Below, piece by piece: positions 18,107-27,853 of a stretch of DNA of 64,000 nucleotides. This stretch comes from Teredinibacter waterburyi (lineage in GTDB: Bacteria; Pseudomonadota; Gammaproteobacteria; Pseudomonadales; Cellvibrionaceae), in assembly GCF_001922985.1 (NCBI RefSeq), contig NZ_MRUH01000007.1, forward strand, positions 62,001 through 126,000, written 5' to 3'. Each line of letters opens with the position of its first letter. Position 1 is the first letter of the stretch. The position numbers and the translations under genes are program-made. The notes beneath the pieces are model-generated. The model saw nothing but the letters and a program-made list of their open reading frames with translations, did no database searches and was not told the DNA's origin.

Positions 18107-19342
18107 ATGGAAAACTCAATTTTTGAATTGCAATACGCATTAGATACCTTTTACTTCTTGGTATGCGGTGCACTTGTAATGTGGATGGCCGCTGGTTTCG
18201 CAATGCTCGAATCCGGCCTAGTTCGCGCTAAAAACACCACCGAAATCCTAACTAAAAACGTTGCGCTGTACGCAATTGCTTGCATTATGTATTTCGTATG
18301 CGGTTACGCCATTATGTATGGCGGTGACTACTTCTTAACAGGTATTGCTGCGGACGGTGTTGCCGGTGCAGACGAACCTGCGACCTACGCTCCGTCGGCC
18401 GACTTCTTCTTCCAAGTGGTATTCGTAGCAACCGCTATGTCTATCGTTTCGGGTGCAGTTGCTGAGCGCATGAAGTTGTGGGCATTCTTGGCTTTCGCTG
18501 TTGTAATGACTGGTTTTATCTACCCAATGGAAGGTAGCTGGACTTGGGGTGGCAACGCGGTATTTGGTATGTACACCTTGGGCGACCTTGGCTTCTCTGA
18601 CTTTGCTGGTTCCGGTATCGTTCACATGGCGGGTGCTGGTGCTGCATTAGCGGGTGTATTGGTACTTGGTGCTCGTAAGGGCAAGTACGGTCCAAACGGT
18701 GAAGTGAACGCAATCCCAGGTTCAAACTTACCTTTGGCGACCCTTGGTGCCTTTATCCTTTGGATGGGTTGGTTCGGCTTTAACGGTGGTTCTGTATTGG
18801 CGACCGCTAGCGTTGAAAGTGCTAACTCAGTTGCTGTTGTGTTTATGAACACAAACGCTGCTGCTGCCGGTGGTCTGGTTGCTGCACTTATTGTTGCACG
18901 CATCTTATTCGGTAAAGCAGACTTAACCATGGCATTAAACGGTGCGCTAGCGGGTTTGGTTGCTATTACTGCCGAGCCGTCGACACCATCTGCTTTACAG
19001 GCAACTCTGTTTGGTGGTCTTGGCGGTGTGTTGGTTGTGTTCAGCATCCTCGCGCTAGATAAAGCAAAAATCGATGACCCTGTAGGCGCGATCTCTGTGC
19101 ACGGTGTTGTTGGTCTGCTTGGTTTGTTATTGGTACCTGTAACCAATGATGGCTCTAGCTTCAGCGGCCAGTTGATCGGCGCAGCGACTATCTTCGTATG
19201 GGTATTTGTTGCTAGCTTGATTACTTGGGTTATTATCAAAGCCGTTATCGGTGTGCGTGTTAGCGAAGAAGAAGAATTCGACGGTGTCGATATCTCTGAA
19301 TGCGGAATGGAAGCTTACCCTGAGTTTACTGGCGGTAAGTAG
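18107..19342 (+). CDS. amtB: Ammonium transporter AmtB
   Basis: AmtB is the trimeric inner-membrane ammonium channel. The 411-residue protein has about eleven membrane helices and no cleavable signal peptide; it begins with FELQYALDTFYFLVCGALVM and has the family motifs AMLESGLVRAKNT, DFAGSGIVHMAGAGAAL (with one of the pore-lining His residues) and ISVHGVVGLLG (the other). The cytoplasmic C-terminus with the conserved GVRVSEEEEFDGVDISECGMEAYPEF binds GlnK. A CCGGAGAATCC stretch precedes the ATG. The gene is followed by two strong hairpins. Confidence 0.97.
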   Translation: MENSIFELQYALDTFYFLVCGALVMWMAAGFAMLESGLVRAKNTTEILTKNVALYAIACIMYFVCGYAIMYGGDYFLTGIAADGVAGADEPATYAPSADFFFQVVFVATAMSIVSGAVAERMKLWAFLAFAVVMTGFIYPMEGSWTWGGNAVFGMYTLGDLGFSDFAGSGIVHMAGAGAALAGVLVLGARKGKYGPNGEVNAIPGSNLPLATLGAFILWMGWFGFNGGSVLATASVESANSVAVVFMNTNAAAAGGLVAALIVARILFGKADLTMALNGALAGLVAITAEPSTPSALQATLFGGLGGVLVVFSILALDKAKIDDPVGAISVHGVVGLLGLLLVPVTNDGSSFSGQLIGAATIFVWVFVASLITWVIIKAVIGVRVSEEEEFDGVDISECGMEAYPEFTGGK

Positions 19343-19352
19343 TCGCTTTGCT

Positions 19353-19385
19353 CGATGACCTTACTCAAGGTGGGTAAGGTCATCG
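19353..19385 (+). other. Perfect 12-bp hairpin just after amtB
   Basis: CGATGACCTTAC (19353-19364) and GTAAGGTCATCG (19374-19385) form a 12-bp stem with a 9-base loop, starting 10 bases after the amtB stop. It is not followed by T residues, so it is not a canonical terminator by itself; it may protect the mRNA 3' end or be a processing signal ahead of the terminator further on. Confidence 0.55.
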
Positions 19386-19421
19386 ATGAAGTAGCAAAAA
19401 GCTAACAAAGAGAGAAATAGT

Positions 19422-19471
19422 AAAAAAGCGGCGCTCAAAGGGGGGAACCCACAAGAGCGCCGCTTTTTTTT
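19422..19471 (+). terminator. Intrinsic terminator of the porin-glnK-amtB operon
   Basis: AAAAAAGCGGCGCTC (19422-19436) pairs with GAGCGCCGC plus eight T residues (19455-19471). The GC-rich core, an 18-base loop and the T8 tail make a clear intrinsic terminator; the A-tract on the left makes it potentially bidirectional. Confidence 0.9.
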
Positions 19472-19539
19472 GCGCCCTTTTTACCCTTCCCCCCAACCTA
19501 GCTATCGTGTAAATTGGGCTTGCTATGGGCGCTGGTTAG

Positions 19540-19971
<432 letters not shown>

Positions 19972-20415
19972 ACGCTCTTATTAATTGTCGGCGCTGTCAT
20001 TGAAGGCAGCGCTAGCCCTCTTCGCATGTTCCGCCCCCCTATATTTACTCCCTCTCCCCGTTCTCTGTTTTGGCCAACCTATATAAACACTTAACCTGCT
20101 AAGTGAATGATTTTACAGTGGTTTGTTCTGCGTTACCTCTGGAAATAACCAAAATTTAATTTACGGGGAAATTACTAGAACAAAAAAAACTAAAAAAAAT
20201 CATTTTCAGATCATGACTTATACACGGCTTTAGACTATAAATTACGTTCAATTACAGTGTGTTGGTCGAGGTGTTTTAGCGCTCGACGCAAGCACTGATA
20301 TTTTCCGGTGCGCGCCGAGTTAACAGCGGGGCGTAGATGACAAGCTAGGAGATTACTCCTGTTGTCGAACCACGGTTATGTAACTACTGAGAAAATTGTA
20401 GTGAGGGCTTAAAGC
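19972..20415 (+). other. 444-base gap before sutA, probably holding its promoter and leader
   Basis: No coding potential is seen. The segment is AT-rich around 20150-20260, with a TATAAA-like sequence near 20236, and may contain the sutA promoter. Within the last 80 bases GACAA-GCT-AGGAG-ATTA-CTCCT-G-TTGTC (20339-20366) forms a hairpin that would lie in the sutA leader. I see no clear terminator for the upstream P-II gene. Confidence 0.4.
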
Positions 20416-20676
20416 GTGAAACATACTGATACAGATGATACAGATTTACTCGATGACGATAGCGATTCGAGTGATAGTGATGACGGCGTTCAAGCGTCGA
20501 GTAAAGAGGAGGTAATTCCAGATTCTGTAACGGCTAAAGATGCCGAGCGTCGAAGATTGCAAGCGGAAGTGGATGCGTTTTTAGCGCGGGGTGGCAAGAT
20601 TAACCACATTGCTGCAAATGTTGTGGCAGACCCCCCGAAAAAACCGGAATCTAATTACGGTGGCCAGCCGATTTAA
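20416..20676 (+). CDS. sutA: SutA-like RNA-polymerase-binding regulator
   Basis: An 86-residue acidic protein resembling SutA of Pseudomonas aeruginosa, which binds RNA polymerase and raises transcription of ribosomal and maintenance genes during slow growth. The N-terminal 30 residues are almost all Asp, Ser and Glu and should be disordered. A predicted helix (AKDAERRRLQAEVDAFLARG) follows, and the C-terminal GGKINHIAANVVADPPKKPE then YGGQPI is the diagnostic part, matching my recollection of SutA closely. Start is GTG 20416 with GTGAGGG upstream. Its position near glnK/amtB also matches Pseudomonas. A strong terminator follows. Confidence 0.85.
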   Translation: MKHTDTDDTDLLDDDSDSSDSDDGVQASSKEEVIPDSVTAKDAERRRLQAEVDAFLARGGKINHIAANVVADPPKKPESNYGGQPI

Positions 20677-20700
20677 ACAGTGTTTGCTGACGTTAACGCG

Positions 20701-20741
20701 ATACAAAAAAGCCGAGGTTTTATACCTCGGCTTTTTTGTAT
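20701..20741. terminator. Bidirectional intrinsic terminator between sutA and the DUF484 gene
   Basis: ATACAAAAAAGCCGAGGT and ACCTCGGCTTTTTTGTAT form a perfect 18-bp stem with a 5-base loop, with A and T tracts on either side of the GC core. It lies between convergent genes and will work in both directions. Confidence 0.92.
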
Positions 20742-20772
20742 GATTGTTCTGGTTCTAGCGACTAGCGAAATG

Positions 20773-21468
20773 TTAACGATCGTTTAGGTGGCGAGGTAAC
20801 AAGCGGTTAAGCACCTCAGCAATATAACCTAAAAAGAGTGTGCCCATACTCGAGCGGTAGTAGGCTGGGTCTTGATTGCCGATTACTAATACACCTAAAG
20901 GGCTACCGTACTGCAATACCGCTAAAGCCGCGCTGCCAATGTTGTGTGAGTCGTCGTCGAATAAATATTCGCACTCTTTTATGTCGATGCCGCCACTCAC
21001 GCTTTTGGTCGACTTAAGGCGTTTGCCAATATGATCTCGAGCATCGTTAATCGATACAACGCGCGCGGCGCTGCTAGGGGTGGCATTATTGCCGAACAAA
21101 ATTAAACGTGTGTAATGAATATTAAATTCTTTGTCGAAGCTGTAATAAAGCGCGTCGACTAGGTCACCAAGGTCGTTACACTCAAGTAGAGAGAGCACCA
21201 AGCGTTTAGTTTTGTCGAACAGGCGGTCGTTATCGCGGGCGTTGTCTAGCAAGCTACTGAGACGGTGACGCATATCCATATTGCGCTCGCGCAGTACCGC
21301 AACCTGCCGCTCTACCAAGGAAATCGCCGAGCCGCTTTGATGGGGCAGGTCCATTTCCGTAAGCAGTTCTAGGTGTTGCTCAAAAAAGGCCGGGTGCTTT
21401 TTTAAATACTCGGTTACCTGCTGCTCGTTCAACTTATCTTTATTTTGGTGGATCGACGATTCACTCAT
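20773..21468 (-). CDS. DUF484 family protein
   Basis: A 231-residue cytoplasmic protein of the DUF484 family, structurally GAF-like according to family knowledge. Visible parts are the N-terminal helix VTEYLKKHPAFFEQHLELLTEMDLP, which opens the family, a helical linker with RQVAVLRERNMDMRHRLSSLL, and a C-terminal SPLGVLVIGNQDPAYYRSSMGTLFL segment. Its ATG overlaps the dapF stop by four bases, so it is translated from the lysA-dapF transcript. In relatives xerC and a HAD gene follow; here the operon ends with DUF484 at a terminator. The molecular function is unknown. Confidence 0.92.
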   Translation of the reverse strand: MSESSIHQNKDKLNEQQVTEYLKKHPAFFEQHLELLTEMDLPHQSGSAISLVERQVAVLRERNMDMRHRLSSLLDNARDNDRLFDKTKRLVLSLLECNDLGDLVDALYYSFDKEFNIHYTRLILFGNNATPSSAARVVSINDARDHIGKRLKSTKSVSGGIDIKECEYLFDDDSHNIGSAALAVLQYGSPLGVLVIGNQDPAYYRSSMGTLFLGYIAEVLNRLLPRHLNDR

Positions 21469-22295
21469 ATTTTTATCTGTCCGTGGAACACAGTGGTGGC
21501 GGGCCCAGTCATCTTAACAGGCTTTCCGGGGCCGTCCCATTCGATCTGCAACTGCCCGCCTGGCAGGTTTACACTGACTTGGTTATCGAGCAAACCGCGC
21601 TGAACGCCGGACACCATGGCTGCGCAAGCACCGGTGCCACAGGCGATTGTCTCGCCGACACCGCGCTCGAACACCCTTAGGTGTATTTGGTTGCGGTTTA
21701 TAATTTGCATAAAGCCTGCGTTGACGCGATTCGGGAAACGGCTGTGGCATTCGACTTCCGCGCCTACCTCTGCAACGGGGTAGGCGTCGAGATTATCGAC
21801 GAGGGTGACCGCATGAGGGTTGCCCATGGAAACCGCGCCGATCTCGAGTTCTTGCTGATTAAGCTGTAAGCGATAGCTAGGGGCTTCAGACGGCGCGACA
21901 AAAGGGATTTCAGCAGGAGTGAGCCGTGGAGCACCCATGTCGACGGTAACGGAATCGTCGGGATGCACGTGAAGTTGCAGCATGCCGCCGCGAGTTTCCG
22001 CATTGATAATTGTCTTGGTGGTGAGATGACGCTGGCGTACAAAGATGGCGAAACAGCGAGCGCCGTTGCCACAGTTTTCGACTTCGCTACCATCGTGATT
22101 AAAAATCCGATAACTAAAATCGGCGTCTGGGTTTTGCGGCGCTTCAACGACTAGCACTTGATCGCAGCCAACGCCGAAATGACGGTCGGCGAGTTGCCGA
22201 GCGCGTTCGGGGGTGATGGCCACGCGCTGGCTGATGGCGTCGACCATAACAAAGTCGTTGCCCAGCCCGTGCATTTTGGTAAATCGCAATCGCAT
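21465..22295 (-). CDS. dapF: Diaminopimelate epimerase DapF
   Basis: DapF converts L,L- to meso-diaminopimelate, used for peptidoglycan and as the direct lysine precursor. The 276-residue enzyme starts RFTKMHGLGNDFVMVDAIS and has both catalytic Cys motifs: FNHDGSEVENCGNGARC near residue 75 and GETIACGTGACAAMV near residue 220, with the His/Glu of the substrate loop in GVGETIAC. Its ATG overlaps the lysA stop by one base (TAATG). Placed between lysA and DUF484 it forms the usual lysine operon of Pseudomonas-like bacteria. Confidence 0.97.
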   Translation of the reverse strand: MRLRFTKMHGLGNDFVMVDAISQRVAITPERARQLADRHFGVGCDQVLVVEAPQNPDADFSYRIFNHDGSEVENCGNGARCFAIFVRQRHLTTKTIINAETRGGMLQLHVHPDDSVTVDMGAPRLTPAEIPFVAPSEAPSYRLQLNQQELEIGAVSMGNPHAVTLVDNLDAYPVAEVGAEVECHSRFPNRVNAGFMQIINRNQIHLRVFERGVGETIACGTGACAAMVSGVQRGLLDNQVSVNLPGGQLQIEWDGPGKPVKMTGPATTVFHGQIKI

Positions 22296-23554
22296 TAGCG
22301 AGTCCCCTGGGGTAGCAGTTGTTCCCCCTGGATGATATCTGCAAAGGTTTCCCGAGCGCGCACCAGAAAATGCTGCTGGGAGTCGACCATAACTTCGGCC
22401 GCACGGCCGCGGGTGTTGTAATTAGAGCTCATCACAAAGCCGTAAGCACCGCTAGACAGCATGGCGAGGCGATCGCCAGCTGACAAGCTCAAGTGGCGAT
22501 CTTTCGCAAGAAAATCGCCGGTTTCACAAATCGGACCAACCAGGTCCCAGTCCATGGTAGGTGCGCTTTGGTCGGATTTGAGGGGCACTACTTTTTGCCA
22601 AGCCTGATACAGAGATGGACGAATATTATCGTTCATAGCGGCATCGACCACGGCAAAATTCTTGTGCTCGGTAGGCTTCAAATAGAGTACTTCGGTAAGC
22701 AATACGCCAGCGTTCGCTGCGATCGAGCGACCGGGCTCGAGCACTAGCTCGAGAGCGCGTGTGCCCAGCTTGGCTTTCACCGCGCTTAGGTATTCACTTG
22801 GCGACGGGGGTGTTTCTTCGTTATAGGTTACGCCCAAGCCACCGCCGAGATCGAGGTGACGTATCTCAATGCCGCTTTTTGCCAGCTCGTCTATTAAACC
22901 CAAAATACGATCGAGCGCGTCGATAAAAGGCGTCAGCGTAGTGAGCTGTGAGCCGATATGGCAGTCGACCCCAATTGGATTGACGCTGGCAAGCGCCGCT
23001 GCACGACGGTAGACGTCCGGAGCCTGCTTGATATCTATGCCGAACTTGTTCTCTTTTAGACCGGTAGAAATATAAGGATGTGTTTTGGCGTCAACGTCTG
23101 GGTTTACCCGCAGCGAGACTGGCGCGACCAGCCCCATATCGGCCGCCACTTCTGCCAAAGCTTCTAGCTCTGCGGCAGACTCGACATTAAAGCAGGCGAT
23201 ACCGGTGTTGAGCGCAAAACGCATTTCATCCCGAGTTTTGCCGACACCCGAAAAAATAATCCGCTCGGGTTTGCCGCCGGCGGTGAGCACACGTTGTAAT
23301 TCTCCTTGGGAGACAATATCAAAGCCTGCGCCCAGTTCGGCTAATACCTGTAAGACTGCAATATTGGAATTCGCTTTTACCGCGTAGCAGATCTTGCCGG
23401 GATGATCGCCCAGCGCCTCGGCATAGGCGCGGTAATGCTCGCTTAGCGCTGCGCGGCTATAGACATAGCAGGGGGTGCCGTAGTGATCGGCGATAGTCGT
23501 TAAAGCGCAACCTTCCGCATAGAGGCTGCCGTTGTGGTAACTAAAGTGCGACAT
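22295..23554 (-). CDS. lysA: Diaminopimelate decarboxylase LysA
   Basis: LysA is the PLP-dependent enzyme for the final step of lysine synthesis. The 419-residue protein has the PLP lysine in ICYAVKANSNIAVLQ near residue 60, the HIGSQLT segment, the phosphate-binding glycine turn LDLGGGLGVTY, LVLEPGRSIAANAG, and the C-terminal CETGDFLAKDR catalytic Cys region with GAYGFVMSSNYNTR. All are as expected for a full-length alanine-racemase-fold decarboxylase. It is followed by dapF with a one-base overlap and preceded by a lipoprotein gene on the same strand. Confidence 0.97.
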   Translation of the reverse strand: MSHFSYHNGSLYAEGCALTTIADHYGTPCYVYSRAALSEHYRAYAEALGDHPGKICYAVKANSNIAVLQVLAELGAGFDIVSQGELQRVLTAGGKPERIIFSGVGKTRDEMRFALNTGIACFNVESAAELEALAEVAADMGLVAPVSLRVNPDVDAKTHPYISTGLKENKFGIDIKQAPDVYRRAAALASVNPIGVDCHIGSQLTTLTPFIDALDRILGLIDELAKSGIEIRHLDLGGGLGVTYNEETPPSPSEYLSAVKAKLGTRALELVLEPGRSIAANAGVLLTEVLYLKPTEHKNFAVVDAAMNDNIRPSLYQAWQKVVPLKSDQSAPTMDWDLVGPICETGDFLAKDRHLSLSAGDRLAMLSSGAYGFVMSSNYNTRGRAAEVMVDSQQHFLVRARETFADIIQGEQLLPQGTR

Positions 23555-23693
23555 AACAATTCCAAAAAAGAGTGGCCCTCGCGTTTCGCAGAGGCTGAAA
23601 TCTAGGGTTTAGCTATTCATTATCGGGTTAGCTAGTGCTGTTGAGGTGCCTGCACAATACTGCCAAAGCACCGCAAGACGACCTACCCGTGGC

Positions 23694-23918
23694 CTAAGGG
23701 GCGGCGGTAGCGTCGTTGCTTGAGGTGGCGTCGGTAGTGGTGCCGTCCTCCACAGATACTTCGGAGTTTGGTGCCGGCAGCTTTAACGGGCCTTTCTGCC
23801 CGCAGCCGGTAAGACAAACTATGACCAGACTTAATGCGACCAACAGCGGCGCGCCGAAGCGGTAAGTTTTACTCACTTGAACATGAAGTGAGAGCGGGGT
23901 TTGTTTTCTACTGCCCAT
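23694..23918 (-). CDS. lptM: Small lipoprotein of the LptM (YifL/LppL) family
   Basis: A small lipoprotein with lipobox LTGC followed by the family signature GQKGPLKLP. LptM proteins stabilise the LptDE lipopolysaccharide translocon according to recent family knowledge. From ATG 23918, which has GGGGAA five bases upstream, the protein has 74 residues; a GTG at 23876 would give a shorter, more ordinary signal peptide (MSKTYRFGAPLLVALSLVIV) but lacks a ribosome-binding site. The tail after the lipobox is Thr/Asp/Ala-rich and probably unstructured. It precedes lysA on the same strand, the order also found in Pseudomonas. Confidence 0.85.
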   Translation of the reverse strand: MGSRKQTPLSLHVQVSKTYRFGAPLLVALSLVIVCLTGCGQKGPLKLPAPNSEVSVEDGTTTDATSSNDATAAP

Positions 23919-24055
23919 GAAGTTCCCCAGCGGCAAGCCCGATGTAATTTAAACCATATAAAAGAAAGCGAGTATAGCGGGAAGCGCGGGGCAGGATAAC
24001 CCTGTAACTGAAAAATCAGCGGTGTCGAAACTTGTTGTGAGCCTTACCGGCGCGG

Positions 24056-26947
24056 CTATTTGGCCAATAGTATCCCGATTGCCTGATTCAGTTTAAATTC
24101 CAAGCGGCGCTTAAGCTTTAGGTAGTGGCTTATTTGTAAGCTGCGGGATTCGGAGAGCTGATTAATACATAAGCTAAGGTCTAGGTCGGTAATGTAGACC
24201 GGGTAGTTCTCATTCGACTGACGTTGCGCGATGATAAATTGACCGACCACTAAAAATAGTTGTTCGCCAAAGGATACCGATGAAAACTCTTGCTCATCGC
24301 AGTAAAAGTCGAAGCTAACCTCGTTATTTGCATCGGGCAGGGCCACCGCTTTTACCTCAAACCCTGAGTCCGACTGCAGTTCACTCGCTATACGTCTTTG
24401 TTGGCAACTAAAGCCTTTGCGGGGTTCGTGTTTTAATTCGTAGAAATGAATAGGAAAAACACCGAAGTCCTGCAACAACTCTTGGTTCATGCGCGAGTGA
24501 CGATTGATCACCGAGCGCAAAAAATAATGCAGTGGTTTGAGCGGTGAAAAGCGGTTGCTGCCGAGATGCTGGGTGTGAATTAACGAACCGAATTCATCGA
24601 GTACGTAAAGCTCCATGCCGATGTCGAAACGGCGATAAAACACGTCGATTGCGCCCGACCAAGCGCGACCGCCAACACTCCCAGAAATCGCTGCGGTGAT
24701 GGCTGGGAGCGCGTTATCTTTAAGGGCGCGGCTATCAATTTTAATTGGACTTACCGTTTGCTGTTCTTCACCGAGATAGCCGATGAGTGTGTCGATATTG
24801 CGATGTTCCCGCACTAGCATTCTTGGCCCGCGAAATTGCAGGCTATAGTATTTGCCGCCCATCTCGAAGAGGTAGCGGGTAGTGGCCGGGTAGCGACCGT
24901 CATAGAAACAGCTACAGATTTCTGCGAACCAGCTTTCAACTCGCGTGGCAATTATGGATGCGTGAGTGGCACCGACGCAGGCGACTTCGAGCTTGGGGGG
25001 CTGTTGGTGAGTGCCGGGTAAGGATAACTGTAAAAACTCCTGTAGTGCATCTAACAGCGCAGTTTCGCGGTCGAAGCGACGGGTGTTAATCTCGTTCCAG
25101 CTGTTACGGGTGACTAAGTCGACCGAAGCGACTAGATTTTCTTCAAATCCAGAATAGCGCAGCGCATCGACATTGCTGCTAAGGCGCTGCATCCCCTGCT
25201 GGTCTAATTGGGGGGTTGGCGACTTGCCTGCATTAATTAAAATCAAAGCGCTCACCGGACGAGCGGAGTGTTTAAACGCATCGTGATCTAGAGTCGGTAA
25301 CGGTAGTGGCAGCCAATGCTGCAGCGCTTGCAGTAGACGGTTTAATTCTACGGGGTTAATCGACGGTGATTGTTGTAAATCAAACCGAGTACTGAGCTGA
25401 ATAACCTGATTGAAATAGCTCCACAACACCAGCTCGACTAAGTTTGCGGAAGATTTTATAGCGATTCCCGTGTTGCCATTAGGGTCGTTAAGAGTATGTG
25501 CAAACGAGGTCCACACAAGGGTATTAGAGCTTTCATCGTAGACTTCAGAAAGTGAAACAATGGGTTCACCGATATCGTCGGAAATGCCAGGGTTTATCCA
25601 CTCAAGCTTGCCCGGCCGGCGCTCGAATGCCGCCTGTAGCTTGCGCCCTAAAATCGTAATCTCTTCATTGGAAATCGCGCGCACAGCGCCGGTTTCCGTC
25701 GCGAAGCGCTGTAAAAAGTGATAACTATTGTTTAGCTCTGCGACCAAAAGTCCGCGCTCTTCCGCCACCCTTGGCGCCTTCCACTGAGCGCGCTTATCGA
25801 GGCTGGCCAGATATTGGTCAGACCAGCCCCAAGCAGCGGTTAGGTCTTCTAACAGTTCGCGCTGCCAAGACTTTTGTCGCCCTTTGGGTGGTAGTGAGAG
25901 GGGCTTGTTTACTTTGAAATAAAAACAGCGGCGTGCAAGCTCGAGACGTTTGTGTTGTTGTTTTTCGATAAGGTACTGTTCGATGTGTCGGTACACCATC
26001 AGGTAGCTGTCGAGTTCATTGATGTCGACGCGGCCCTTGTAGACCAATTTTTTATAGCTCAGCGATAGCGGTCGGATTTTCGGATGTTGATGTGCGTAGG
26101 CTTCTAGCAAGAGCAATTTCAACACCGACTTATAGGGCGACTCGATAGCTTTATACAGTTGCCAAATAGCGGCACCGACAAACTCGCCGTCGGGCAGGGT
26201 GGCGATGCCGCCAAAATCCAGAACGCTGTCATCGCGGATAAAACGTTTGTGTAGCAACACCTCGGCATAGCGTTTGTAATTGTCTTCCGATGCCTTTGGA
26301 ATAAACCACCAGAGCGGCATACGACCGCCCATATAGATTGCGGTACGGTAAAACTCGTCAAGCAACAGAAGGCGTTGGGCACTGCCGCTAGACTCCTCGT
26401 TTAGCGCATCCAGCTTACCGTGCTTAAAAGCCTCGGAATCCATGAGGAAAAAATGTACTTCCAAACGGATTTCCATCGCCCACGCGGAAATTAATGTGCA
26501 TTTTTTGTTTAAGTTGATCAGCTGGGTCGGCGTTAGGCCGGGGCGATGGCAAAGCCAAATATCTAAATCACTACTTTCACTCTGGGCGATAGTGCCGACA
26601 CTGCCCATAACATAAATGCCATAAATATCGCAGTCACCGCCGCTTTCATGTGGCAGAGTAAAGCTGCGAGCGATCATCCGGCCGAGCTGTATGTCGGCTT
26701 TTTCTGGCTTGTAATTAGCTAGGCGGCAGGGCGTAACGCGAGAACAAAATCCCGGCATCATCGGGTGGTTGGTATGAAATAGCAGTGCTAGCGTATCCAA
26801 GAACAACTTCTGGCGGTCACTTAGCGCATCGCGCATCCTGGTGAGTCGCTGTTGGTTAATACTTAAAAATCGCTTGCGCAAAATCGTCAGGTTGCGGCGG
26901 TCCAACCCCTGTTCGATTTCTCCATTTTCTATAGCGAGTAGATTCAC
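24056..26947 (-). CDS. cyaA: Class I adenylate cyclase CyaA
   Basis: A 963-residue cytoplasmic cyclase making cAMP for Crp/Vfr-type regulators. The catalytic N-terminal half has the nucleotidyltransferase motif GSVGTIAQSESSDLDIWLCH around residues 115-133, with the paired Asp residues of the fold, and YMGGRMPLWWFIP downstream. The C-terminal half carries the conserved regulatory region ending in helix-rich LSESRSLQISHYLKLKRRLE. Length agrees with Pseudomonas class I cyclases (about 950). It stands upstream of lptM-lysA-dapF in the usual orientation. In this class the C-terminal half mediates control by the phosphotransferase system or other signals. Confidence 0.96.
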   Translation of the reverse strand: MNLLAIENGEIEQGLDRRNLTILRKRFLSINQQRLTRMRDALSDRQKLFLDTLALLFHTNHPMMPGFCSRVTPCRLANYKPEKADIQLGRMIARSFTLPHESGGDCDIYGIYVMGSVGTIAQSESSDLDIWLCHRPGLTPTQLINLNKKCTLISAWAMEIRLEVHFFLMDSEAFKHGKLDALNEESSGSAQRLLLLDEFYRTAIYMGGRMPLWWFIPKASEDNYKRYAEVLLHKRFIRDDSVLDFGGIATLPDGEFVGAAIWQLYKAIESPYKSVLKLLLLEAYAHQHPKIRPLSLSYKKLVYKGRVDINELDSYLMVYRHIEQYLIEKQQHKRLELARRCFYFKVNKPLSLPPKGRQKSWQRELLEDLTAAWGWSDQYLASLDKRAQWKAPRVAEERGLLVAELNNSYHFLQRFATETGAVRAISNEEITILGRKLQAAFERRPGKLEWINPGISDDIGEPIVSLSEVYDESSNTLVWTSFAHTLNDPNGNTGIAIKSSANLVELVLWSYFNQVIQLSTRFDLQQSPSINPVELNRLLQALQHWLPLPLPTLDHDAFKHSARPVSALILINAGKSPTPQLDQQGMQRLSSNVDALRYSGFEENLVASVDLVTRNSWNEINTRRFDRETALLDALQEFLQLSLPGTHQQPPKLEVACVGATHASIIATRVESWFAEICSCFYDGRYPATTRYLFEMGGKYYSLQFRGPRMLVREHRNIDTLIGYLGEEQQTVSPIKIDSRALKDNALPAITAAISGSVGGRAWSGAIDVFYRRFDIGMELYVLDEFGSLIHTQHLGSNRFSPLKPLHYFLRSVINRHSRMNQELLQDFGVFPIHFYELKHEPRKGFSCQQRRIASELQSDSGFEVKAVALPDANNEVSFDFYCDEQEFSSVSFGEQLFLVVGQFIIAQRQSNENYPVYITDLDLSLCINQLSESRSLQISHYLKLKRRLEFKLNQAIGILLAK

Positions 26948-27196
26948 GCGGCGTCACATCAGTTGATTTGGCTAGAGCCTTAAATTCCTTTACAGCGTCT
27001 TCCGGCGCAATGTTGAGCGCGAGAGTAGCCATGATTAAGTCTAGTTGTTAGAACTGATGAGGGGGCGGGGTTTTTATGCGATTTGGTTTTACGAGGAGGA
27101 GAATTCAATCGTTGGAACTATAAGCGTTGCGATTGACTTTGTAGCAATTGGGCGCGGCACAGTCTAGCTCACTGAGCCGCGCGTAAATCCATAAGC

Positions 27197-27853
<657 letters not shown>

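Noticed and set aside
18622-19239. 205-codon frame antisense to amtB
   Set aside because: Low-complexity Thr/Ala/Pro-rich product overlapping a strongly supported gene; typical mirror frame.
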